Assembly: GCF_002742265.1 (NCBI RefSeq)
Contig: NZ_MDGL01000035.1
Coordinates: 1-64,000, forward strand
Length of the DNA: 64,000 nucleotides
Reading direction: 5' to 3'
From: Maribacter sp. 4G9
Lineage (GTDB): Bacteria > Bacteroidota > Bacteroidia > Flavobacteriales > Flavobacteriaceae
In this document: piece by piece, positions 25,624-34,372 of the stretch
Position numbering within the stretch: the first letter of the stretch is position 1
How the letters are laid out: the number at the start of each line of letters is the position of its first letter
Position numbers and translations under genes: made by a program
The notes under the pieces: generated by a model
Seen by the model: only the letters and a program-made list of their open reading frames with translations
The model's database searches: none
What the model was told of the DNA's origin: nothing

Positions 25624-26166
25624 TTACATAGACTTAAAGGTGTCTTTAACACTACCACAGCTTACCATGGCTTTATCCATATAAGGGTTTACAATGTTAC
25701 TGGAATTGGAAAACCAGTATGAACCTTCTCCACTATTAGCCATTGGGCAAAAATTCTTGTAAATTTCACCTTCAACTATGTTATCTTTTAATAAAGGCTC
25801 AAATGCTGTTGTAAGCTTAGAAAAGACAATACGCTGATGTATAATATTGGATTTTGACGCCATGTCTTCCGCCACTTTTTGCGCATCATTTGCTTTACCA
25901 TATTTCTTTAAAACTCCAACAAGCATTTTAGACGCTTTTTGTGCCTTTTCAGAATTAGCTTCAACTAAAGCGTTGTTTATCATGGCGTAATGCATGTATG
26001 CTTTGGTAAGGTTTTTATCGTTCAACTTTACCATAGATTTATCATGATTCATCATATTATGGTCGTCCTGTTTCATGTTCATTTTGCTATGATCGTGCTG
26101 TGCAGTAACTACATTTGTTACACTCATTATTAGAGCAATTATTACTGCTGATTTTAAATTTTTCAT
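25624..26166 (-). CDS. Exported DUF3347 protein
   Basis: A 180-residue protein with signal peptide (to about TAQ23), a His/Met start (HDHSKMNMKQDDHNMMNHDKS) and a DUF3347 domain ending FCPMANSGEGSYWFSN, IVNPYMD and MVSCG. It lies between two copies of the TRASH-like protein gene and overlaps the start of the upstream one by 4 bases, so expression is coupled. The NPYMD variation replaces the usual NPYxG. The periplasmic copper role is by association with CusABC. Confidence 0.82.
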   Translation of the reverse strand: MKNLKSAVIIALIMSVTNVVTAQHDHSKMNMKQDDHNMMNHDKSMVKLNDKNLTKAYMHYAMINNALVEANSEKAQKASKMLVGVLKKYGKANDAQKVAEDMASKSNIIHQRIVFSKLTTAFEPLLKDNIVEGEIYKNFCPMANSGEGSYWFSNSSNIVNPYMDKAMVSCGSVKDTFKSM

Positions 26167-26585
26167 TTGTTTTTGTTTTTGTAGTTCAAATAATTTTCTT
26201 TAGATTCGAAATAAGCTACTTCCCCTTCTTCTTTCATCAGTACAATGTAGGCCTCCGTTTTATCTACTGGTCTATTACTGAAAGGATCAATACCAGTTCT
26301 GGCAGATTCCTTTTCATTTAAAGTACCTACACACATTTTGCAGCAACCGTAATACGTTTTGCCATCAACAGGAACAGGAATTTGGGGTTTGCCCATATAG
26401 GCGTCGTTTACCATACAAACCAATTCGTTTGGTACTTGTGAACCTATAACATAATTCTGTTGTTCGGTTTTATTTTCTGTATGTTTCATATCCTGTTTGC
26501 TGTGATCATGTTGCGCATAAGTAAAATTTGATACGCTTACCATGAAAGCAATTATGACTATTGATTTTAACTTTAAATTTTTCAT
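26163..26585 (-). CDS. Cys-rich TRASH-like exported protein
   Basis: A 140-residue protein with a signal peptide (to about YAQ25), then HDHSKQDMKH and the same core as 24946-25386: NELVCMVNDAYMG, TYYGCCKMCVGTLN and VAYFESKENYLNY. Most core residues are identical between the two, so they arose by duplication, with DUF3347 now between them. The Cys set (one plus CCxMC) may hold copper. It starts 9 bases after the CusB-like gene and overlaps the DUF3347 gene by 4 bases. Confidence 0.75.
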   Translation of the reverse strand: MKNLKLKSIVIIAFMVSVSNFTYAQHDHSKQDMKHTENKTEQQNYVIGSQVPNELVCMVNDAYMGKPQIPVPVDGKTYYGCCKMCVGTLNEKESARTGIDPFSNRPVDKTEAYIVLMKEEGEVAYFESKENYLNYKNKNK

Positions 26586-26594
26586 ATGTTTTTA

Positions 26595-28481
26595 TTATTT
26601 TATAATGACTGTTTTATTGTCTCCACAGGTTAACATTTTGGCTCCTAAATATGGGTTTTTAATAGCTTCATCAAGGCTTAACCAATAGGCTCCATTATTG
26701 TTGTCGGCCATTGGGCAAAATTGTTCATAGACCTTTTGGTTAACTCCAAATAATTTTACGCCTTTTGATAAATGCGCTGATAAATGCTTAAAGTGGCTAC
26801 GTTGTTCTTCTATATCTGAAATTTCTGAAATGGAACTAGCCGATCCTGAAACTTCTTTTGAAATGGTCATCCAGTGGTTATGTGCTTCATGGTCTGTCAA
26901 TTGTTTCATATCCACCTTTTTCATGGCATTCAATAAGGTTTTAGCCGATGTACTGGCTGTACTGCTATTATCACCTACAAAAGCATCTTTTAGTTTAATG
27001 TAAGCGTTGAACACTTGTTCTAATTGACCTTTAAACGCGTCGGTTGTTGTAATACGCTGGTTCATATCTGTGTGGTCAGAATCATTTTCCATTTTGGTAT
27101 GATCTGTTTCACCTTCCATTGTTGTGTTACTCATATCCATTTTAGAATGATCGACACCATCTGCATTTGCATCATCTCCCATAGGCATGCCACCATGATT
27201 ATGGCCTGTACTTACCTTACCACCTTCAGGGTTCATCATGCTTTTTTGGCCCAACAATTGTGCTGAGGCATCAATCCTGAACACGCCATTTGTGGCAACA
27301 ACTTCGCCTTCTTCCAAACCATCCTGAACAATGTAAAACTGCCCCATATCCTGTCCAAGTTCTATTTCCCTATAAACAAATGAAATGGTTTTTTCATGTG
27401 GTACTTTTACATAAACCACAGCGCGTTTTCCGGTCCAGAGTACAGCCGATTTTGGTATAACAATGGTATTCTCCATACCTTTCATTTTTGCCTGAATGAT
27501 ACCGCTGGCATACATTTCCGGAAGGAGTTTGTTACCAGGATTATTTACTTCAACACGTACTTTGGCAACTCGTGTATTGGATGATACAAAAGGATCGACA
27601 TAGGTGATTTTACCTTCAAAGGTTTTACCAGAGATAGCTTGTATGTTAAAACTTACCTTATCGTTAATGTGTATCCATGGAATATCGGCTTCATAGGCTT
27701 CAAACATCACCCAAACAGAGCTTAGATTGGCAATATCAAATAAGTTACCTCCAGCCTTGATATAGTCTCCAAGCTCAACATTTCTATTCATGACATAGCC
27801 TGTATGATCGGATAGAATATCGATTTGTTCCTGTACCTTTCCGGTTGCTTCGATGGCATCGATTTGTTTATCGGACAGTTTCCATAATTTTAATTTATTC
27901 CGTGATGCAGTATAAAGTTGCGGATAAATATCTTTAGACTTAATCGCTTCAAACAATTCTTTTTGCGCAGAAATCAGTTCTGGGGAATAAATACGTACTA
28001 TTTTTTGACCAGTATATACTTTTTCACCTGTAAAATTAACGTACAATCGTTCTATACGACCCGGAATATGAGACACTTGAGAATACAATCTACGTTCATC
28101 CGGTTTTACACGACCTAACAATCGTATCTCTTTGTCGGCACTTGCCTTTTCAACTATTGTAGTCTGTATATTTGCTAATTGATAGGCTTCTTCATTCATT
28201 ACAATTTCATTGGCTGCAATGTTTTCTGAAGAATCATCAGATGATTCCATTGGAATAAGTTCCATACCACAAATTGGGCAATTCCCAGGTTCTTCCATCT
28301 TTATTTGTGGATGCATAGAGCAAGTCCATAATTGTGTTACAGGGTCTTGAACATAATTGTGTTCCCCTTCCGCATGTGTAGTTTCTGAGTCTCCACCAGA
28401 AAACACATTTCCTAAAATAATTCCGAGTATTAAAATACCGGCTGCTATGATATAATTTTTATATTTTTCCATGATATTCAT
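26595..28481 (-). CDS. cusB: CusB-like RND adaptor with heavy-metal-binding N-terminus and fused DUF3347
   Basis: A 628-residue periplasmic adaptor linking CusA to CusC. An N-terminal membrane anchor (about 9-27) is followed by a small metal-binding segment (TCSMHPQIKMEEPGNCPICG, C54/C68/C71), then the hairpin, lipoyl and beta-barrel parts of HlyD-type adaptors (residues about 90-410). A Met/His-rich linker (430-480) leads to a DUF3347 domain near 480-625 with FCPMADNNNGAYWLS, IKNPYLG and MLTCG. This fusion ties DUF3347 to copper efflux. It starts 1 base after the cusC-like gene. ATG at 28481 or three codons later is possible. Confidence 0.92.
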   Translation of the reverse strand: MNIMEKYKNYIIAAGILILGIILGNVFSGGDSETTHAEGEHNYVQDPVTQLWTCSMHPQIKMEEPGNCPICGMELIPMESSDDSSENIAANEIVMNEEAYQLANIQTTIVEKASADKEIRLLGRVKPDERRLYSQVSHIPGRIERLYVNFTGEKVYTGQKIVRIYSPELISAQKELFEAIKSKDIYPQLYTASRNKLKLWKLSDKQIDAIEATGKVQEQIDILSDHTGYVMNRNVELGDYIKAGGNLFDIANLSSVWVMFEAYEADIPWIHINDKVSFNIQAISGKTFEGKITYVDPFVSSNTRVAKVRVEVNNPGNKLLPEMYASGIIQAKMKGMENTIVIPKSAVLWTGKRAVVYVKVPHEKTISFVYREIELGQDMGQFYIVQDGLEEGEVVATNGVFRIDASAQLLGQKSMMNPEGGKVSTGHNHGGMPMGDDANADGVDHSKMDMSNTTMEGETDHTKMENDSDHTDMNQRITTTDAFKGQLEQVFNAYIKLKDAFVGDNSSTASTSAKTLLNAMKKVDMKQLTDHEAHNHWMTISKEVSGSASSISEISDIEEQRSHFKHLSAHLSKGVKLFGVNQKVYEQFCPMADNNNGAYWLSLDEAIKNPYLGAKMLTCGDNKTVIIK

Positions 28482-28482
28482 T

Positions 28483-29748
28483 TTATTGTCCTATTAAGTA
28501 ATCCATAAATGCTGCTGCGGCATTTTTATCGGTTAATGCTTTTTGATGTTCTAATTCGTATTTAAGTAATTGCCGTTCTATTCGTAATACCTCTTCAAAA
28601 TCTTTGGCGTTTGTAGAGTACGATATAATTAATATGTCCAATACTTTTTTGGCAATTTCCGACTGTGTTAGGTTTAATGCAATACGACGGTCGCCATCGT
28701 TAAAATCCTTATACGTGTTTTCATACAACGAACTCAAGGTGTTCTTTTTGTCCTCTTTTCTGGAAATTTCGGCTTCTTGCCTAAACTGTGCTTCCTTAAT
28801 CAAGGCTTTATATTTTTTTCGATATAAAGGAATAGTAACACCTACCGATGGAAACAAAAACACGTCTTTACCATTATCTGATGCCGTTGACATAGGATTG
28901 TCACCAACTATGGTATAATTTACACCAACAGTAAACTTTGGCAATCCTTCTTTTTTAGCTACAATTTCCTGATTTAAAAAGGCATTCAATTTATGTTCTA
29001 TGCTTTTTATTTGATGGTTTGACGCATAAATTTCATCGAGCATACTTAATTGATCTAAAGGAATTTCTTCCTGCCACAAGACTTCCGGAACGATAATTTC
29101 AGAACTATCATCTATATCCAATAGGTTATTGAATTTTACCTGTAAGGCATCCTTGGTGTCCAGAAACAGTGCTAATTGATTTTCCAGATCGTTCAACTCC
29201 AATTCCACACGCAACTCATCAACAATAGAGGCTGTTCCAGCTTCAATTTTAACTAATGATAGGCGTTTAAAAACCTCGAGTATCTCGATATTCTCTTTTG
29301 TTATTTCAATAGCCTTTTCAATAAAATAATAATTATAATAAGCTGTTTTTACTTCAAAGAAAATATTGGATTTTGTGTTTTCAAAGTCTTCATATTTAGC
29401 TTTTGCCAATTCGGTGGCAACATCTTCCTGTGCACTCAAGAGGCCAAACCAAGGAAAGCTTTGTGCTAAATTAAAAGTTGCTCTTTGCGGTCCAACCCTT
29501 GTTTCTACTGGCTGGATAAAATATCCAAAAGCAAAAGTAGGATCTGGTAAAGTACCAACTTGAGGTACTTTTTCCATAGCAGCCATATAATCATAAAACT
29601 TTGCCTTTAAAGCAGGGTTATTATTGGCTGCTATTTCTAAATAGTTATTTAAATTTTCTTGACTGAAAATACTTGTTGTAAACAGTACAACTAGGCTCAA
29701 GAAAAGGTATGTTTTAGTATTCGCTGTCATCATTATAAATTTAAGCAT
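28483..29748 (-). CDS. cusC: TolC/CusC-family outer-membrane efflux protein
   Basis: A 421-residue outer-membrane factor. A signal peptide is followed by long helical repeats (FQNLNNYLEIAANNNPALKA-type start, then a GVNYTIVGDNP strand) typical of TolC trimers. It has no lipobox, unlike E. coli CusC. Its start overlaps the cusA end by 8 bases, and the CusB-like gene follows 1 base after its stop, so the three form one unit. It forms the exit duct for Cu/Ag in the tripartite pump. Confidence 0.88.
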   Translation of the reverse strand: MLKFIMMTANTKTYLFLSLVVLFTTSIFSQENLNNYLEIAANNNPALKAKFYDYMAAMEKVPQVGTLPDPTFAFGYFIQPVETRVGPQRATFNLAQSFPWFGLLSAQEDVATELAKAKYEDFENTKSNIFFEVKTAYYNYYFIEKAIEITKENIEILEVFKRLSLVKIEAGTASIVDELRVELELNDLENQLALFLDTKDALQVKFNNLLDIDDSSEIIVPEVLWQEEIPLDQLSMLDEIYASNHQIKSIEHKLNAFLNQEIVAKKEGLPKFTVGVNYTIVGDNPMSTASDNGKDVFLFPSVGVTIPLYRKKYKALIKEAQFRQEAEISRKEDKKNTLSSLYENTYKDFNDGDRRIALNLTQSEIAKKVLDILIISYSTNAKDFEEVLRIERQLLKYELEHQKALTDKNAAAAFMDYLIGQ

Positions 29749-32700
29749 TACTTGATTTTAATTGTTTTTTTAACCCTTTCTCTTTCCACATACTGTAAAG
29801 TACAGGTACTACAAACATGGTCATGACCTGTAACAGCATACCACCAAATGAAGGGATTGCCATGGGGATAACCACATCGGAACCTTTACCACTAGATGTA
29901 AGTACAGGGATTAAAGCAATGATAGCAGTCGCTGCGGTCATCATTGCGGGACGAACCCTTTTTGAACCTGCTTCAATTACCGAAGCCCGAATTTCTTTAA
30001 CGGTTTCTGGATGTCTCTTATCAAATACTTGGGTTAAATAAGTTCCCATAATTACCCCATCATCAGTTGCAATCCCGAACAAGGCAATAAAACCTACCCA
30101 AACGGCGACGCTCAGGTTTATGGTGTGCATCTGAAACAAATCACGCATATATACCCCAAATACATCAAAATTCAAGAACCATTCCTGTCCATATAACCAA
30201 ATCATGATAAAACCACCAGCGAAAGCTACAAAGATACCAGAGAAAACCATCAGTGAAGGAATCATTGATTTAAACTGAAAATATAGAATTAACAGAATTA
30301 CAATCAGAGAAATTGGCACCACGATCATTAAACGTTTTGATGCTCTTATCTGGTTTTCGTAATTTCCCGTAAAACGATAGGTTACACCTGCTGGTAATGT
30401 AAATTCGCCACTATCCATTTTCTGTTTGATAAGGGCTTGTGCATCTTCAACCACATTGGTTTCAGCATAGCCTTCTTTCATATCAAATATAACATAGCCT
30501 GTTAAAAAGGTATCTTCACTTTTTATGACTTGTGGTCCTCTAACATAAGTAACATCAGCTAATTCACCCAATTCTACTTGAACTCCTGCGGGTGTGGGGA
30601 TCAATATCTTTTTAATATCATCTGGATTGTCCCTAAACTCCCTGGCATAACGTACACGTACTGGAAAGCGCTCTCTACCTTCTACTGTTGTAGTTAGTTG
30701 TTTTCCACCTATGGCTACCGAGAGTTGCATTTGCATATCTTTTACGGATAGTCCATATCTAGACATGGCCTGACGGTTTAACTTCATTTCTAAATAAGGT
30801 TTACCAACAACTCTATCTGCAAACACGGTTGGTGGATTAACACTTGGTACTTCCTTTAGAATGTTTTCTAATTCAAACCCAACTTTTTCAATCGACTCCA
30901 AGGTGGGTCCAAATACTTTGATCCCCATTGGTGCTCGCATACCTGTTGCCAACATAATCAATCGTGTTTGGATAGGTTGCAGTTTTGGAGCTGATGTTAA
31001 CCCCGGGAATTTGGCGTGCTTAACAATTTCATTCCAAATATCATCTGGTTTTTGGATATGCTCTCGCCATTGCCTAAAGTTTTCACCGTCATCATCTGGA
31101 ATAAGTTCTTCTTCTGTTATTTTACGAAACTCGTCAGTACCATATGTATAGGTGGTACCATCTTTTAAAACAAAAGCGTTGTTTTTATTAACTTTAAAAC
31201 GCTCTCTGTGTCCATCTTCATCAAGAATATATTCTGGAATGTAATTTATGGTGTTTTCATACATGGATGTAGGTGCAGGATCAAGAGCAGAGTTTACACG
31301 TCCCCATTTACCTGCCGCAGACCCGATTTCAGGGATGGTCATGACGTGTTTATCAATACTTGCAATAACTTCCATATTTTCAGAAATACTAGAGTGTGGC
31401 ATGGTAGTGGGCATTAGCAAGAATGACCCTTCATTTAAGGCTGGCATAAACTCTTTACCCAACCCAGGGAGAACTTTGTCCAGTTTTTCCCAAACCACAT
31501 TGTTTTTAGTGAATTCCGGCATAAAACCAAGGACTTTGCCAAACCCTAACCAAATGGTCATTCCGAAGAAAACCAAGAGAATGGGGATTAATAAAAATTT
31601 CCATTTATTATCTAAACACCAGGTTAAAATGCTTTTGTAAAAATACACTACAGCCATTAATGCCCCCAAAACAACACCTATTACTATTATCACAAAAATA
31701 AAATTGACAAATGTAGAGTTAGCAACTCCTAAAGGCATCCATTCTATAGTCAGTAAGTAGACTAAAATTACAATTGCGATGGCTATATTGACATAATTGG
31801 CTGTTTTTTCGGAATAAGGAAGCTTTAATTTTCCTTTTAAAAAGGTTTTTTCCGGTACTTGTGTCAATAGATTATTTATACCAATGGCAATTAGGGCTAT
31901 GGCAATAATGCTTCCGTAAGCGATTAGGAAAACAAATCCAAAACTTATTAAGATTGCATTAAATATTCGACTCGTTCGCTTTGAATCAATTCTAATGGAA
32001 AACAGAACCTTTGCCAAGGCTGGAATAAACATAATACCAATGAACAGTGCTGAAATCAACGCAAATGTTTTGGTCCACGCCAAAGGACTAAATAACTTCC
32101 CTTCTGCGGCTTGCATTGCAAATACTGGTAAGAAACTCACAACAGTGGTAGCAAGAGCCGTAATTACAGCTCCTGCAACCTCCACCGTGGCAATATAAAT
32201 GACCTGCACCAATTTTTTACCTCTTACGCCTTCATTTTCGGGCATTTCCAGATGCCTGACTATATTTTCGGTAAAAACTATCCCCACATCGATCATTACA
32301 CCAATAGCAATGGCTATACCCGAAAGGGCAACAATATTGGCATCTACGCCAAAATATTTCATTAGTATAAAGGTCATCAATACGCCAACGGGCAATATAC
32401 TCGAAATTAATATGGAAGCCCTAAGATTAAGAACCAATACGATTACCACCAAAATACTAATCAGTATTTCATGAGAGAGCGCTAGTTCTAGAGTTCCAAT
32501 GGTTTCCTGAATTAAACCAGAACGGTCATAAAATGGTACAATAGTTACTTTGGAAACTGTGCCATCTTCTAGTGTTTTAGACGGTAATCCTGGAGCAACT
32601 TCATCTATTTTAGCCTTTAGGTTTTTAATTACAGCTTGCGGGTTGGCACCATAGCGTGCAACAGCTACTCCACCTACAGCTTCCACACCACTTTTGTCAA

Positions 32701-33580
32701 GGCCTCCTCTACGACCTGCTGGACCAAACTGTATTTTGGCTACATCTTTTAATCGTATGGGAACATTATCCCTAACGGTAACAACACTCTCCTCTAAATC
32801 AGATAAATTTTTAATATACCCTAGACCGCGAACTAAATATTCTACTTTATTAAATTCTAAAGTTCTGGCACCAATATCTAGGTTACTGTTTTGAACAGCG
32901 TTCATTATCATTTTAACGTCCACGTTGTTGGCCTTCATAGCATCAGGATCTATTTCGATCTGGTACTCTTTTAAAAAGCCTCCAATGGAAGCTACTTCGG
33001 CAACACCACTGGCAGCGGTTAAATAATAACGCACATAAAAATCTTGAATGGTTCGCAATTCTTGGGGGTCCCAACCTCCAGTTGGTTTGCCCGTTTTAGC
33101 ATCTCTACCTTCAAGAGTATACCAATATACTTGCCCTAATGCTGTGGCGTCAGGTCCAAGTGCTGGTGTTACCTCGTTAGGTACTGTACCAGGTGGTAAA
33201 GAATTTAGTTTTTCTAGAATTCTAGTTCTACTCCAGTAAAAATCAACGTCATCTTCAAATATGATGTAAATACTAGAAAGTCCAAATATTGAATTACTAC
33301 GTATGGTTTTCACGTTTGGAATACCAAGTAATGCTGTTGTTAATGGATAGGTTATTTGATCCTCTATATCCTGAGGAGATTGCCCCATCCACTCGGTAAA
33401 TACAATTTGTTGATTTTCGCCAATATCAGGAATGGCGTCAACAGGTACTGGGTTTCTCTCTATTAAAGAGCTTTCCCAATTAAACGGAGCAGTTACATAA
33501 CCTCCAACAATAAATGCGGCGAGTAATATAAATGTTATTAACTTATTTTCGAGAAAATAACGGATCGTTTTATTTAGCAT
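29741..33580 (-). CDS. cusA: CusA-type heavy-metal RND efflux pump
   Basis: A 1279-residue inner-membrane RND transporter, longer than the usual 1040 residues. It has WMGQSPQDIEDQITYPL, NSIFGLSSIYIIF, LSGIAIAIGVMIDVGIVFTENI (the heavy-metal RND DxG signature of helix 4), FMPALNEGSFLLMP and TDDGVIMGTY. The extra length comes mainly from inserted membrane and loop segments between 540 and 640 and near 790-870. It exports Cu(I)/Ag(I) using proton motive force, with the periplasmic Met pairs probably acting in relay. It heads cusACB, and HYC_CC_PP precedes it by about 107 bases. Confidence 0.92.
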   Translation of the reverse strand: MLNKTIRYFLENKLITFILLAAFIVGGYVTAPFNWESSLIERNPVPVDAIPDIGENQQIVFTEWMGQSPQDIEDQITYPLTTALLGIPNVKTIRSNSIFGLSSIYIIFEDDVDFYWSRTRILEKLNSLPPGTVPNEVTPALGPDATALGQVYWYTLEGRDAKTGKPTGGWDPQELRTIQDFYVRYYLTAASGVAEVASIGGFLKEYQIEIDPDAMKANNVDVKMIMNAVQNSNLDIGARTLEFNKVEYLVRGLGYIKNLSDLEESVVTVRDNVPIRLKDVAKIQFGPAGRRGGLDKSGVEAVGGVAVARYGANPQAVIKNLKAKIDEVAPGLPSKTLEDGTVSKVTIVPFYDRSGLIQETIGTLELALSHEILISILVVIVLVLNLRASILISSILPVGVLMTFILMKYFGVDANIVALSGIAIAIGVMIDVGIVFTENIVRHLEMPENEGVRGKKLVQVIYIATVEVAGAVITALATTVVSFLPVFAMQAAEGKLFSPLAWTKTFALISALFIGIMFIPALAKVLFSIRIDSKRTSRIFNAILISFGFVFLIAYGSIIAIALIAIGINNLLTQVPEKTFLKGKLKLPYSEKTANYVNIAIAIVILVYLLTIEWMPLGVANSTFVNFIFVIIVIGVVLGALMAVVYFYKSILTWCLDNKWKFLLIPILLVFFGMTIWLGFGKVLGFMPEFTKNNVVWEKLDKVLPGLGKEFMPALNEGSFLLMPTTMPHSSISENMEVIASIDKHVMTIPEIGSAAGKWGRVNSALDPAPTSMYENTINYIPEYILDEDGHRERFKVNKNNAFVLKDGTTYTYGTDEFRKITEEELIPDDDGENFRQWREHIQKPDDIWNEIVKHAKFPGLTSAPKLQPIQTRLIMLATGMRAPMGIKVFGPTLESIEKVGFELENILKEVPSVNPPTVFADRVVGKPYLEMKLNRQAMSRYGLSVKDMQMQLSVAIGGKQLTTTVEGRERFPVRVRYAREFRDNPDDIKKILIPTPAGVQVELGELADVTYVRGPQVIKSEDTFLTGYVIFDMKEGYAETNVVEDAQALIKQKMDSGEFTLPAGVTYRFTGNYENQIRASKRLMIVVPISLIVILLILYFQFKSMIPSLMVFSGIFVAFAGGFIMIWLYGQEWFLNFDVFGVYMRDLFQMHTINLSVAVWVGFIALFGIATDDGVIMGTYLTQVFDKRHPETVKEIRASVIEAGSKRVRPAMMTAATAIIALIPVLTSSGKGSDVVIPMAIPSFGGMLLQVMTMFVVPVLYSMWKEKGLKKQLKSSNA

Positions 33581-33639
33581 GGTAATGGATTATTAAATAA
33601 TTGAAACTTGTGTTGAAAAATTCAACAAAAAACGGATTT

Positions 33640-33665
33640 AGCCCAAAGCGATCGCTCGCAGGGCT
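33640..33665. terminator. Hairpins between HYC_CC_PP and cusA
   Basis: AGCCC (33640-33644) pairs with GGGCT (33661-33665), enclosing the 10-base palindrome AGCGATCGCT (33647-33656). On the minus strand this is followed by AAATCCGTTTTTTG and then by a second perfect hairpin, GTTGAA-AAA-TTCAAC (33612-33626). These may form a partial terminator or attenuator that reduces read-through from HYC_CC_PP into cusA, or an RNA processing site. Confidence 0.4.
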
Positions 33666-33686
33666 ATGAATTCAATTATTTAAAAA

Positions 33687-34103
33687 TCAAATAAGGAAAG
33701 TCTGATCTAGAACTTGAACGTCCCGTATCAGCGGAGGGGGGAGATAATCTTTAAAAGGAACGATTTTCTTATCGAATCCTTCGTAAAGGTTTATATAGGA
33801 ATATATAAATGAAACAACAAAGAGTTGTTTCTCCGTGCTTAGTTTTTCAAATGAAACCTTTAAATCATCTTGGCCCGAAATGGCCAAGGTTTGATCCTCG
33901 CAAAAACCTTTTTCATCGAGACTGTCGTCATGTGATTCACTGGCTTGTTCCATTTCCATACCACAGGATTCCGCTTTACCGAAAAAGGAAAAATCCACCA
34001 AAACATCGCCACAATAATGTTGCTCGACCGCAAAGGAAAAGGTGGAGAACAGCATTGTAAGTGTCATCGCAAAGGATGTTATTTTGTGAAAAATGCTTTT
34101 CAT
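33687..34103 (-). CDS. HYC_CC_PP-family exported protein (variant without CC)
   Basis: A 138-residue protein with a signal peptide ending at FSFA (about 25), EQHYCGDVLVDFSFFGKAESCGM, a middle Cys (KGFCEDQ), and a C-terminal part with PFKDYLPPPL and DQTFLI. It matches the HYC and PP hallmarks of the family, but the central CC pair is reduced to one Cys. The family is found near copper efflux genes in Bacteroidota. It heads the cus gene set and shares a palindromic promoter element with the second family member (47459-47881). Copper binding is inferred from the spaced Cys/His. Confidence 0.82.
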   Translation of the reverse strand: MKSIFHKITSFAMTLTMLFSTFSFAVEQHYCGDVLVDFSFFGKAESCGMEMEQASESHDDSLDEKGFCEDQTLAISGQDDLKVSFEKLSTEKQLFVVSFIYSYINLYEGFDKKIVPFKDYLPPPLIRDVQVLDQTFLI

Positions 34104-34187
34104 CTTAGCTGCAAAGCTACAAAAAATTTAACATAGGGCTTTAGTTTAACAAAAAATTAGAGTTGAGGAATTCCTTTATTAGAATGA

Positions 34188-34195
34188 CAAACCTA
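34188..34195 (-). promoter_or_regulatory. -7 box of the HYC_CC_PP/cus promoter
   Basis: The minus strand reads TAGGTTTG (TAnnTTTG). Its upstream edge lies exactly 20 bases from the palindrome at 34216-34233, the same spacing as at the other HYC_CC_PP gene. The position where a -33 TTTG would lie overlaps the palindrome edge (TGTC), so activation by a regulator is plausible. The leader before the ATG at 34103 would be about 80 bases. Confidence 0.5.
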
Positions 34196-34215
34196 GTTGA
34201 TTTTGATTTTTTATG

Positions 34216-34233
34216 ACATGATAAATATCATCT
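34216..34233. promoter_or_regulatory. Palindromic operator candidate, HYC_CC_PP/cus promoter
   Basis: ACATGATAAATATCATCT contains the inverted repeat GATGATA/TATCATC-like arms (TGATA-AA-TATCA at its centre). In the direction of transcription it aligns with ACATGACAATGGTCATGT upstream of the second HYC_CC_PP gene, sharing ATGA and TCATGT. Candidate binding site for one of the CxxC AraC regulators. Confidence 0.5.
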
Positions 34234-34306
34234 TTTTAGAAAAGGGTATCCCTAGATTAAAATATAGGGCTTCACATAAAATTTATTTAGAATCTTTCTT
34301 AATAGT

Positions 34307-34338
34307 ATTGTAAGATATACACAAAAAAGCTACGTTTG
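34307..34338 (+). promoter_or_regulatory. Promoter of the FecA-type receptor
   Basis: TACGTTTG at 34331-34338 matches TAnnTTTG, with ATTG at 34307-34310 some 20 bases upstream. It lies about 35 bases before the receptor start. The area between is AT-rich without another feature. The divergent HYC_CC_PP promoter is over 100 bases away. Confidence 0.45.
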
Positions 34339-34372
34339 TATTTTATTTATATTAAATCTAAATAAATATAAA

